From assembly GCA_014377915.1 (NCBI GenBank), contig JACMOT010000054.1, positions 1-8,610 on the forward strand: a DNA stretch of 8,610 nucleotides, given 5' to 3'. Origin of the DNA: Tardiphaga sp. Its GTDB lineage: Bacteria; Pseudomonadota; Alphaproteobacteria; Rhizobiales; Xanthobacteraceae. The translations under genes and the position numbers were made by a program. This document shows positions 1-6,756 of this stretch, piece by piece (the first letter of the stretch is position 1; every line of letters begins with the position of its first letter). Below the pieces are notes generated by a model. That model was not told where the DNA came from, ran no database searches, and saw only the letters and a list, made by a program, of their open reading frames with translations.

Positions 1-341
1 AACGCATAGCGCTGGCCGGTGGCCCACAGCACCGCGCAGCGGACGTTTTCCCACACGGTCATGTTGGCGAATACGTTAGTGACCTGGAAGCTGCGCGACA
101 GGCCGCGGCGGTTGATCTGGTAGGGCGGCAGGCCAGAGATCATCTCGTCACGCAGCAGGATGCTGCCGCTCGATGGTTTCATATAGCCCGAGATCAGGTT
201 GAACAGCGTCGACTTGCCGGCGCCATTGGGGCCGATCAAAGCGTGGCGCTCACCTTGCGCCACGCTCAATGTGACGTTCTGGATCACCTTGGTAATGCCG
301 AAGGTCTTTTCGACCCCGCGCAGTTCGATGGCGGCGCTCAT
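1..341 (-). CDS. livG: ABC transporter ATP-binding protein, LivG type (partial, C-terminus beyond window)
   Basis: This is the cytoplasmic ATPase that powers a branched-chain-amino-acid-type (HAAT) importer, working with the LivH/LivM permeases encoded just upstream. Only the first 113 codons are present; the gene runs off the left edge. Translation from ATG at 341 begins MSAAIELRGVEKTFG. It shows a perfect Walker A motif, GPNGAGKST, at residues 37-45 (Lys43, Ser44). The Q-loop follows in LSRSFQ, with Gln86. The stretch FANMTVWENV (91-100) is typical of LivG. The signature LSGGQ, Walker B and H-loop lie outside the window. The start overlaps the livM stop as ATGA (341-338), so translation is probably coupled. 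An AAGGG Shine-Dalgarno lies 9 bases upstream, inside livM. The family call is secure; the transported substrate is not known. Confidence 0.93.
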   Translation of the reverse strand, partial: MSAAIELRGVEKTFGITKVIQNVTLSVAQGERHALIGPNGAGKSTLFNLISGYMKPSSGSILLRDEMISGLPPYQINRRGLSRSFQVTNVFANMTVWENVRCAVLWATGQRYA

Positions 342-1630
342 GCGGCAATTCCCTTATCGCGCGCGGCACCTAGCGCGTTGTCCCAGGCGGCCGCGACCCG
401 TGCCCAGGTGATGCGGGCGACGATGAAGCCGCCGACCAGCAGGATGGTGGCGATCGCCCAGATCAAAGGGCTCGCGGCGTCGAAGCTGATGCCGAACGAC
501 CGGATGTGCGAGTCCTCGCTGGGATTAACCGTGTAGTGGACGGTGGTCTCGATCATCAGCATCAGCCCGGCGACCATGGCCAGGGTCGGCACGAAGGCTA
601 CGGCGTAGCTTGGCAGCACGCGGCTGAGCGTACCGGCCTTGATCAGCGGCCGGTGCATCATCAGGAGGCCGGTGAGGCCGCCCGGCGCGTACATCACCAC
701 GGCGATGAAGAACAGGCCGAAATACAGCTGCCAGACCGGGGTGAGGTCGCTCTGGCCCAGCGTGATCTGCGTCCCGAAGTTCGCACCGACGATCGGGCCG
801 ATGAAAAAGCCGATGCCGCCGATATAAGCCGCGAACAGCACGGTGCCGGACTGTACCGCGCCGAGATAGGCGGAGTTGGCGATCTCGAAATTGATTGCCG
901 CCAGGGCGCCTGCGATGCCGGCGAAGAATCCGGCAAAGCAGAAGGCGATGTAGCGGATCATGTGCGGATCGTAGCCGACGAATTGCACGCGCTCGGGATT
1001 GTCGCGCACGGCGTTGCACATGCGGCCGAGGGGCGTTCGGGTGAGGGCGTACATGGCGATGACCGCCAGCAGCGTCCACGCCGCCACCAGGTAATAGATC
1101 TGGATCTGCGGCCCGAAGCTCCAGTCGAACAGCCGGTAGACCTTGGTGCGATTGGCGGAGACGCCCGCCTCGCCGCCGAAAAAGGTACGCAGGATCAGCG
1201 CCGAGGAGGCGATGAGTTCGGCGAGACCCAGTGAAATCATTGCAAAGGCGGTGCCGGAGCGCCGCGTCGACACCCAGCCGAGCAAGGCTGCGAAGGCAAG
1301 CCCGGCGAGGCCGCCGATCAACGGGATGACCGGCAGCGGGATCGCGAACTTGTTGCGGGCGACGATATTGATTGTGTGGATCGCGAGGAAGCCGCCGAGG
1401 CCGTAATAGACCGCGTGGCCGAACGACAGCATGCCGGTCTGGCCGAGCAGGATGTTGTAGGACAGCGCGAAGATGATGGAGATGCCGATCAGGCTGAAGG
1501 TGGTCAGCGATCCGCCGGAGCTGAAGATTTTCGGCAGTACGAGCAACGTCAATGCCACGGCGATCCAGATGCCGTAGAACTTCAGGCGGTCCGCGGCGGC
1601 AGGCGGCGGTGCGATGGTGATGTCGCTCAT
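338..1630 (-). CDS. livM: ABC transporter permease, LivM type, with C-terminal extension
   Basis: This is an inner-membrane permease of a HAAT-family importer, pairing with LivH to form the channel. The product is 430 aa. Visible family marks are LGQTGMLSFGHAVYYGLGGF (62-81), the cytoplasmic coupling loop RTPLGRMCNAVRDNPERVQF (198-217) and the glycine-rich stretch around AYIGGIGFFIGPIVGA (268-283). About nine hydrophobic segments lie before residue 320, ending in MYAPGGLTGLL (313-323), where many LivM proteins finish. About 107 residues follow, with two more hydrophobic segments (about 340-360 and 388-407) around a polar loop (361-387). ATG at 1630 (MSDITIAPPP) is chosen because it overlaps the livH stop as ATGA. 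The reading frame is open further upstream to 1747, but that stretch is Arg/His-rich, unlike a membrane protein, and lies inside livH. The stop overlaps livG, again as ATGA. Substrate unknown. Confidence 0.93.
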   Translation of the reverse strand: MSDITIAPPPAAADRLKFYGIWIAVALTLLVLPKIFSSGGSLTTFSLIGISIIFALSYNILLGQTGMLSFGHAVYYGLGGFLAIHTINIVARNKFAIPLPVIPLIGGLAGLAFAALLGWVSTRRSGTAFAMISLGLAELIASSALILRTFFGGEAGVSANRTKVYRLFDWSFGPQIQIYYLVAAWTLLAVIAMYALTRTPLGRMCNAVRDNPERVQFVGYDPHMIRYIAFCFAGFFAGIAGALAAINFEIANSAYLGAVQSGTVLFAAYIGGIGFFIGPIVGANFGTQITLGQSDLTPVWQLYFGLFFIAVVMYAPGGLTGLLMMHRPLIKAGTLSRVLPSYAVAFVPTLAMVAGLMLMIETTVHYTVNPSEDSHIRSFGISFDAASPLIWAIATILLVGGFIVARITWARVAAAWDNALGAARDKGIAA

Positions 1631-2574
1631 GTGTCGCGCGTTCCCAGCAGGCCCATGGGGCGGAAGATCAGGATCAGCACCAGCAGCATGTAGGGCATGA
1701 TCGGAGCGATCTGGGCGATGGTGACGCTCCAGATGTCGGACAGCCATGTGGCCGCATAGTCCGGGCTGAGCGGCCCGAAGGCGCCGGCCAGCGAGCCATC
1801 CATGGATACGGCAAAGGTCTGCACCAGCCCGATCAGCAGGGACGCCGCGAAGGCGCCGGGCAGCGAACCGAGGCCGCCGACCACCACCACCACGAACAGG
1901 ATCGGTCCGAGCAGGCCGGCCATGTTGGACTGGGTGACCAGCGCGGGGCCGGCAATCACGCCGGCGACGGCGGCGAGCGCCGTGCCGACGCCGAACACCA
2001 GCATGAAGATGCGCCCGACATTGTGCCCGAGATGGCCGACCATGTGCGGATGGGTCAGCGCCGCCTGCACGATCAGGCCGATGCGCGTGCGCTTCAGCGC
2101 CACCAGCAGACCGACGAAGATGACGACAGAGACTGCCAGCATGAACATCTTGAACGCGGGGTAGTTGGTCGAGAAAATCGTGAAGGCTGGAAAATCCAGC
2201 AGCGGCGGCACGCGGAAATCGACCGGGCTCTTGCCCCAGATGATCTGCACGATTTCCTCGATGGCGAAGGCGAGGCCGAAGGTGAACAGCAGCTCGGCGA
2301 CGTGGCCGTTCTTGTGCACGTGACGCAGCCCGTAGCGCTCGACGCCGGCGCCGATGGCGCCGGCCAGCAATGGCGCGATCAGCAATGCCGGCCAGAACCC
2401 GATCCAGCGCGAGATCTGGAAGCCGAAGAATGCGCCTAGCATGTAGAAGCTGGCATGGGCGAAGTTTAGCACGCCGAGCATGCTGAAGATGACGGTCAGT
2501 CCGCTCGCCATCAGGAACAGTAGCATGCCGAACAGAATGCCGTTAAGCGTGGAGATGACGATCAGTTCAAGCAC
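1627..2574 (-). CDS. livH: ABC transporter permease, LivH type
   Basis: This is an inner-membrane permease subunit of the HAAT-family importer, 315 aa, close to the usual LivH length of about 290-310. Family marks are SGLTVIFSMLGVLNFAHASF (24-43), the coupling loop TRIGLIVQAALTHPHMVGHL (163-182) and VVVGGLGSLPGAFAA (230-244). The C-terminus FRPMGLLGTRDT is typical. About eight hydrophobic segments are spread through the protein. The start is GTG (2574-2572), not ATG: an in-frame TAA sits only two codons upstream (2580-2578), no other start lies between, and a GGAG Shine-Dalgarno is 6 bases away. The gene follows the binding protein after a 173-base gap holding a repeat and a hairpin, and it overlaps livM by ATGA. 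It is probably translated as one unit with livM and livG. The ligand cannot be read from the sequence. Confidence 0.93.
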   Translation of the reverse strand: MLELIVISTLNGILFGMLLFLMASGLTVIFSMLGVLNFAHASFYMLGAFFGFQISRWIGFWPALLIAPLLAGAIGAGVERYGLRHVHKNGHVAELLFTFGLAFAIEEIVQIIWGKSPVDFRVPPLLDFPAFTIFSTNYPAFKMFMLAVSVVIFVGLLVALKRTRIGLIVQAALTHPHMVGHLGHNVGRIFMLVFGVGTALAAVAGVIAGPALVTQSNMAGLLGPILFVVVVVGGLGSLPGAFAASLLIGLVQTFAVSMDGSLAGAFGPLSPDYAATWLSDIWSVTIAQIAPIMPYMLLVLILIFRPMGLLGTRDT

Positions 2575-2580
2575 GAATTA

Positions 2581-2584
2581 CTCC
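2581..2584 (-). promoter_or_regulatory. Ribosome binding site of livH (GGAG, decides a GTG start)
   Basis: On the - strand GGAG is followed by TAATTC and then GTG, a 6-base spacer. The TAA of the spacer is in frame with livH, which rules out a longer product and fixes the GTG as the start. Confidence 0.75.
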
Positions 2585-2672
2585 AACGTCGGACGTCGCT
2601 CGAATGGGAGTGAAAGAAACGCCATGGCCTGACGTGTTACGGTCATCGGCGTCTTCCTTCTTCGCCGCAAGG

Positions 2673-2703
2673 CGTGGATGCCCGGGTTAAGCCAGGGCCT
2701 GAC
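2673..2703. repeat. Dispersed intergenic palindromic repeat, alphaproteobacterial type
   Basis: An imperfect palindrome: GCCCGGG (2680-2686) pairs with CCAGGGC (2692-2698) with one mismatch around the loop TTAAG. It starts CGTGGATG and ends CTGAC. From memory it closely resembles a short element found many times between genes in Bradyrhizobium and Rhodopseudomonas genomes, in which the right arm is CCCGGGC followed by ATGAC; by that remembered consensus this copy differs at about three positions (2688, 2694, 2699). Just left of it CGCC-GCAA-GGCG (2663-2674) can form a small GNRA-type hairpin that probably belongs to the same composite element. A short + strand open frame beginning here (MDARVKPGPDG) is the usual spurious translation of this repeat. 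Confidence 0.6.
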
Positions 2704-2707
2704 GGTC

Positions 2708-2735
2708 GGACGTGGCCGATTTCGCGGCCACGTCC
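2708..2735 (-). terminator. Strong stem-loop after the binding-protein gene (attenuator or mRNA stabiliser)
   Basis: A perfect 11-bp stem (2708-2718 with 2725-2735) around a 6-base loop, GC-rich, beginning 12 bases after the binding-protein stop codon. No T-run follows on the - strand, so it is not a textbook intrinsic terminator. At this position, between a binding protein and its permeases, such hairpins often cause partial termination or protect the 3' end of the binding-protein message, which gives excess binding protein over the membrane parts. That role is inferred. Confidence 0.5.
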
Positions 2736-2747
2736 CCTCGCACGCCC

Positions 2748-3980
2748 CTACGGCCGTTCCATCTTGCAGGTGGTCGGCAGCATGGTCGCGGAGGGCTCGA
2801 TCCTGGCGGCGGTTTTCCAGCCCCAGCCGGTCTTCTCCTCGTCGAAATCACCGCTCTTCAATTCGCCGAATTCAGCGATGTACATGGGCTGGAAGAACTG
2901 ATGGTCGTCCTTGCGCATCGTGCCCTTGCCACCGTTGAGCACCTCGAATTCCAGGCCCTCGAGCGCGACCGCCACCTTCACCGGCTCGATCGATTTGGCC
3001 TTCTCCGCGGCCGCGGCGAGCATCCGGATTTCGTTCACCGCACGTGGGTAGACGTTGGTCTGGCCGTCATACCTGGCGCGGAATGCTTTTTCGAACGATT
3101 GCGACGCGGCATTGCTGACGTTTGGATGTCCTTCGACGATGCCATAGACCTGATCCTTGAGACCGGCCTGCTTGATGGCCGTCGGGCCGCCGGTGCCGCC
3201 GGCATAATAGGTGTACCAGTTCACCTTCAATCCGGAGTCGGCCGCGGCCTTCAGCAGCAGTGCGAAATCCTGGCCCCAGTTGCCGGTCACGACGCTGTCG
3301 GCACCGGATGCCTTGATCTTGGCAATATAAGGCGCGAAATCGGTGATCTTCAGCAGCGGATGCTTTTCGTCGCCGACGATCTCGATGTCCGGTCGCTTGG
3401 TTTTCAGCATCGCGCGCGCCATGGTGCGCACGGATTCGCCGAATGAATAGTCCTGATTGATCAAATAGAGTTTCTTGATGGTCGGCACGCTTTTCATGTA
3501 GTTGGTGAGCGCTTCCATCTTGATGTCGGAATTGGCGTCCCAGCGGAAGTGCCAGAAACTGCACTTCTCGTTGGTCAGGACCGGATCGACCGCGGCGTAG
3601 TTAAAGTACAGCACTTCCTTGCCGGGATTGCGTTCATTGAATTTGGTGACAAAGTCCGACAATGCGCCGGCAACCGAGGAACCGTTGCCTTGGGTGATAT
3701 AGCGCACGCCGGCGTCGATCGCCTTCTGTGCCTGGATCAGGCTTTCCTGCGGGTTGGTCTTGTTGTCGAGCGGCACGATCTCGACCTTCTTGCCGAGGAT
3801 GCCGCCCTTGGCGTTCTGCTCGTCGGCGAGAAACTGGAATGTCTTCAGCCCGACCTCGCCGACACTGGCGCCGCCGCCGGACAACGGGTCGATGTAGCCG
3901 ATCTTGACGGTTTCCTGCGCCATCGCGGTGGTCGCGAGCAACGGCAGTGTCATGGCCGCAATGAGTGCGAATCTGCGCAT
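2748..3980 (-). CDS. Periplasmic substrate-binding protein of a branched-chain-amino-acid-type ABC transporter (Peripla_BP_6)
   Basis: This is the secreted receptor that captures ligand in the periplasm and delivers it to LivH/LivM. The product is 410 aa. A Sec signal peptide is clear: basic MRRF, a hydrophobic core, then AMA|QE with cleavage after residue 21. The mature protein starts with a beta strand, ETVKIGYIDPLSGGGASVG (23-41), the usual opening of this family. NAKGGILGKKVEIVPLDNKT (56-75), TQGNGSSVAG (96-105) and GADSVVTGNWGQDF (226-239) match the type I periplasmic binding fold. Cys140 and Cys405 are the only cysteines in the mature part and could form a disulfide. ATG at 3980 is supported by AGGGAG 7 bases upstream. 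It belongs with livH-livM-livG downstream but is separated from livH by a repeat and hairpin. The upstream CoA-transferase gene may hint at a carboxylate ligand rather than an amino acid; the sequence alone does not settle this. Confidence 0.92.
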   Translation of the reverse strand: MRRFALIAAMTLPLLATTAMAQETVKIGYIDPLSGGGASVGEVGLKTFQFLADEQNAKGGILGKKVEIVPLDNKTNPQESLIQAQKAIDAGVRYITQGNGSSVAGALSDFVTKFNERNPGKEVLYFNYAAVDPVLTNEKCSFWHFRWDANSDIKMEALTNYMKSVPTIKKLYLINQDYSFGESVRTMARAMLKTKRPDIEIVGDEKHPLLKITDFAPYIAKIKASGADSVVTGNWGQDFALLLKAAADSGLKVNWYTYYAGGTGGPTAIKQAGLKDQVYGIVEGHPNVSNAASQSFEKAFRARYDGQTNVYPRAVNEIRMLAAAAEKAKSIEPVKVAVALEGLEFEVLNGGKGTMRKDDHQFFQPMYIAEFGELKSGDFDEEKTGWGWKTAARIEPSATMLPTTCKMERP

Positions 3981-4060
3981 CCGATCTCTCCCTGAATATC
4001 GTTGTATTGAACCTTATTGGAACGCCGGGCTTTGCGCCCATCCGTCCTGACCTGAAACTG

Positions 4061-4089
4061 ATTGTGGTCCAACGCTGCGAAAGCCGCAA
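4061..4089 (-). promoter_or_regulatory. Weak sigma70-type promoter candidate for the binding-protein gene
   Basis: On the - strand TTGCGG (4089-4084) and CACAAT (4066-4061) are separated by 17 bases, about 80 bases before the binding-protein start. The match is only 3/6 and 4/6 to TTGACA/TATAAT. It is plausible because a 276-base gap (3981-4256) separates this gene from the upstream CoA-transferase. I see no stronger site in the gap. Confidence 0.22.
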
Positions 4090-4189
4090 GCGCGACCTAA
4101 GTGCAAAGCCATTGCGGGATGACCCGGATGCGAAGCCGACGGGGCGAACACCCGCAATCTCGTTTCATGTATCGCAGGGTTTATCGTCA

Positions 4190-4209
4190 CTCCGGTTGGC
4201 GTGCCGGAG
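4190..4209 (-). terminator. Possible stem-loop after the CoA-transferase gene
   Basis: CTCCGG (4190-4195) and CCGGAG (4204-4209) form a perfect 6-bp stem with an 8-base loop, about 50 bases past the CoA-transferase stop. No T-run follows, so termination is uncertain. The rest of the 276-base gap (3981-4256) holds the binding-protein ribosome site and a weak promoter candidate; I see no gene in it. Confidence 0.25.
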
Positions 4210-4256
4210 GTTCGCTCGCGGCTGGCGCTGCTGCCGTCCGGGACGACAACGGCGCT

Positions 4257-6698
4257 TTATTGGGCGCTGGCCGTCTTGGCCTTCTTTGCCACCGCGGTGT
4301 CGCCAATGATCTCGGCCGCGCGCAATGCCGCGATCTCGTCATCGGAAAGCCCGAGCACCTCACCCAGTACATTCGCATTGTGCTGGCCGAGCGTCGGCGC
4401 CAGCCGATCGATCGCGTAGGGCAATGGATCATCGCCTTCGCGATAGGCCACCGACGGCAGAAGATGTGGTCCCATGAAGGCCCGATTCACCGGTTGCCAG
4501 TGGCCGACCTTGAGCAGATGCGGATCGCCGGCGAGGTCCATCGGCAGCCGTGTGGTGCCGGCGGGCACGCCGTGAGCCTGCAGCGTCACCATCGCGAGGT
4601 CGGGCCGCACCGTCTGGGTCCAGTGCCGGACCGCGACTTCGATCCGGTCTTCCTCGGCACGACGGCCATCCGCCGTCGAAAGCGCGGCGTCGGTTGCGAG
4701 GTCGGGCCGGCGCATCACCGCGCACAGCGCCTGCCACTCCGAATCGCCGCGCACCGCCAGCGTGATCCACTGGTCTTCGCCGAGGCACGGGAAACAGCCG
4801 TTCGGCACGAAGCGTGGATGGCGGTTGCCGATTCGCGGCCCGCTCTGGCCGGTCACCGATTGTTCGATCACCGAGGGCGCCACCAGCGGCAGCAGGGCCT
4901 CGGTGGCGCTGAGGTCGATGTGCTGGCCTTCGCCGGTGTTCTTCTGTTGCATGAAGCCCAACAGCAATGCCGCCGCGGCGCTGACGCCGCCAAAGGGATC
5001 GCCGAGCGCGGCATGCAGCATGGTTGGCGGATCGCCCTCGCGGCCGGTCACCGAGGGCAGGCCGCAGGCCTGCTCCAGCGTCGAGCCATAGGCGCGGACG
5101 CCGCTCCATGGCCCGCTCATGCCGAAGGCCGGCATGGTCACGACTACCAGCCGCGGATTGATCTTCAGCATCGCCTGTGGATCGAGGCCCATGCGTGGCA
5201 GTACGTCGGCGGCATAATTGTCGATTACGGCGTCGGCGCCGGCCAGCAATCGCTTCAGCAGCGCCATGCCGCTGGGATCGGTGAGGTCGAGCGTGATGCC
5301 GCGCTTGTTACGGTTCATCTGCTGGAACCAATAGATCTTCTCGTAGGTCCGTTCCGGATAATAGGGCCCGCGCGTATCGGTACCGCGGAACCAGTCCGGA
5401 TATTGGCAGGATTCGATCTTGATGACGTCGGCGCCGAGGTCGCCCATCTGCCGCGTCGCCGACGGACCCGCCCAGCCCATGGTGAGGTCGATGATGCGCA
5501 GGCCCTTCAGTGGCTGCGGGTCATTTTTCGTGGCCGCGCGGGTGGCGCTGCGCGTGCGTGGGGTCAGGACATTGGGGTCGTGGTCGCCGGCGAATGGCGC
5601 GCGGCCGTTCGGTTTTGGCCGTGATTGCGTCAGATAATGCGGCAGCACCGGCGCCTCGAACGAGGCGGTGCCGATCTCGACCTTCGCGAAGGCGCCGCGC
5701 TCGCGGTAATAAGGCTGCCGCAGCAGCGTCGCCATGTCCGGCACCACCGCCAGCGGCAGCCTAAGCTCGATGCCCATTTCGAACCATTGATGCGCGGTCT
5801 TGTGCATCAGGATCGGCTGGAAGATCGCCAGTAATTCGGCGGCATGCGTGGTGCGGGTCAGGCCATCGGAAAAGTGCGGCTCGGCCTGCAGTTCGGGCAA
5901 CCCGAGCATCACGCAGAACGCCGCCCATTGCGCTGGCGTCACCACGGTGATGCCGAGCCAGCCCTCCTTGGTCGGAAAGGTGCCGACCGGGTAGCCGCGG
6001 CCGAACCGGTTGATCGCGATCCGCGGCCGGGTGAAGCCGACCTCCAGCGCCAGCCCGGTGTCGAACTCGCTGATCTGCAGCATCGCCTCATGGGCGCTGA
6101 CCGCAAAGCGGCGCGCGCCGGTGGCGCTGCCGAACAGCCCCGCGAGGCTGGGGATGAAGGCGGTCGTGCCGGCCATCACGGCCACCTGGCCGTCGCGCGG
6201 CAGCACCGGGGGCCCCTCCAGCGGGCCGACCAGCTTGACGCTGCCGGACAGCGAGCGGCACACCGAATCGGTCGCCTCATAGCCGCTGTACAGGCCGTGC
6301 TCGCCGAACCATGACAGCGCGGTGATGGCGAGGCCGGGCTGTTCGCGGCGCAGCGATTCGTGGCTCAGCAGCGATGTTGCAATGCTGGCGGGCGGCCGCG
6401 CGTCGAGCAGCAGGTCGGCGTCCACCAGCAGCGCGCGCACTTTCGCAGCATCCACGGCGTCGCCGAGATCGGCGATCAGACTATGCTTATTGGTATTCAG
6501 CCACGCGAAATATCCGCTCTCGCGGCGGCCGAGGCCTGCATCGACCAGCGGCGCAAAGCTGCGGGCGGGGTCGCCGCCGGGCGGCTCGATCCGGATGACC
6601 TCGGCGCCGAAATCGGCGAACATCTTGCCGCAATAGCCCAATACGTCGCCGGTTCCGATCTCGACGACGCGCAATTTCGACAGTGGCAAGTCTGGCAT
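4257..6698 (-). CDS. Two-domain class III CoA-transferase (CaiB/BaiF family, tandem fusion)
   Basis: Class III CoA-transferases move CoA between carboxylic acids in the cytoplasm. At 813 aa this is about twice the usual 380-420, and it holds two family domains in tandem. Domain 1 (about 7-370) opens LSKLRVVEIGTGDVLGYCGK and has NTNKHSLIADL (68-78). A linker follows (about 371-396). Domain 2 (about 397-790) opens LKGLRIIDLTMGWAGPS and has the matching MNRNKRGITLDL (461-472). Domain 2 keeps the active-site region LGDPFGG (565-571), with Asp567 as the expected nucleophile, followed by NTGEGQHIDLSATEA. The matching place in domain 1, PRDGQVAVMAGTTAF (167-181), has no aspartate at the aligned position (Val172/Ala173); Asp168 is a few residues off. 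So domain 2 probably transfers CoA and domain 1 is degenerate or does something else. ATG 6698 is the only start before an in-frame TGA. It lies 58 bases after the HemD-like gene, probably in the same transcript. Substrate unknown. Confidence 0.9.
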   Translation of the reverse strand: MPDLPLSKLRVVEIGTGDVLGYCGKMFADFGAEVIRIEPPGGDPARSFAPLVDAGLGRRESGYFAWLNTNKHSLIADLGDAVDAAKVRALLVDADLLLDARPPASIATSLLSHESLRREQPGLAITALSWFGEHGLYSGYEATDSVCRSLSGSVKLVGPLEGPPVLPRDGQVAVMAGTTAFIPSLAGLFGSATGARRFAVSAHEAMLQISEFDTGLALEVGFTRPRIAINRFGRGYPVGTFPTKEGWLGITVVTPAQWAAFCVMLGLPELQAEPHFSDGLTRTTHAAELLAIFQPILMHKTAHQWFEMGIELRLPLAVVPDMATLLRQPYYRERGAFAKVEIGTASFEAPVLPHYLTQSRPKPNGRAPFAGDHDPNVLTPRTRSATRAATKNDPQPLKGLRIIDLTMGWAGPSATRQMGDLGADVIKIESCQYPDWFRGTDTRGPYYPERTYEKIYWFQQMNRNKRGITLDLTDPSGMALLKRLLAGADAVIDNYAADVLPRMGLDPQAMLKINPRLVVVTMPAFGMSGPWSGVRAYGSTLEQACGLPSVTGREGDPPTMLHAALGDPFGGVSAAAALLLGFMQQKNTGEGQHIDLSATEALLPLVAPSVIEQSVTGQSGPRIGNRHPRFVPNGCFPCLGEDQWITLAVRGDSEWQALCAVMRRPDLATDAALSTADGRRAEEDRIEVAVRHWTQTVRPDLAMVTLQAHGVPAGTTRLPMDLAGDPHLLKVGHWQPVNRAFMGPHLLPSVAYREGDDPLPYAIDRLAPTLGQHNANVLGEVLGLSDDEIAALRAAEIIGDTAVAKKAKTASAQ

Positions 6699-6756
6699 TT
6701 CCGCCCGATCAATTATTGGTTGGTTGCATCATGTCGGGATCGCCGCGGGCGTCAAG

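Noticed and set aside
506..1234. 242-codon + strand frame opposite livM
   Set aside because: Antisense shadow with low-complexity charged sequence; livM is strongly supported by motifs and coupled overlaps.
1631..1747. In-frame 39-codon N-terminal extension of livM
   Set aside because: Arg/His-rich and inside livH; the ATGA overlap start at 1630 gives the expected permease N-terminus.
2674..2901. Short + strand frame starting MDARVKPGPDG
   Set aside because: This is the typical false translation of the dispersed intergenic palindrome, running into the antisense of the binding-protein gene.
2712..3446. 244-codon + strand frame opposite the binding-protein gene
   Set aside because: Shadow of a well-supported gene; it begins inside the intergenic hairpin and shows no family motif.
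4101..5624. 507-codon open frame on the + strand opposite the CoA-transferase gene
   Set aside because: It is antisense to a clear gene; the translation is rich in Arg, His, Gly and Ala with no recognisable domain, as expected from high-GC shadow frames.
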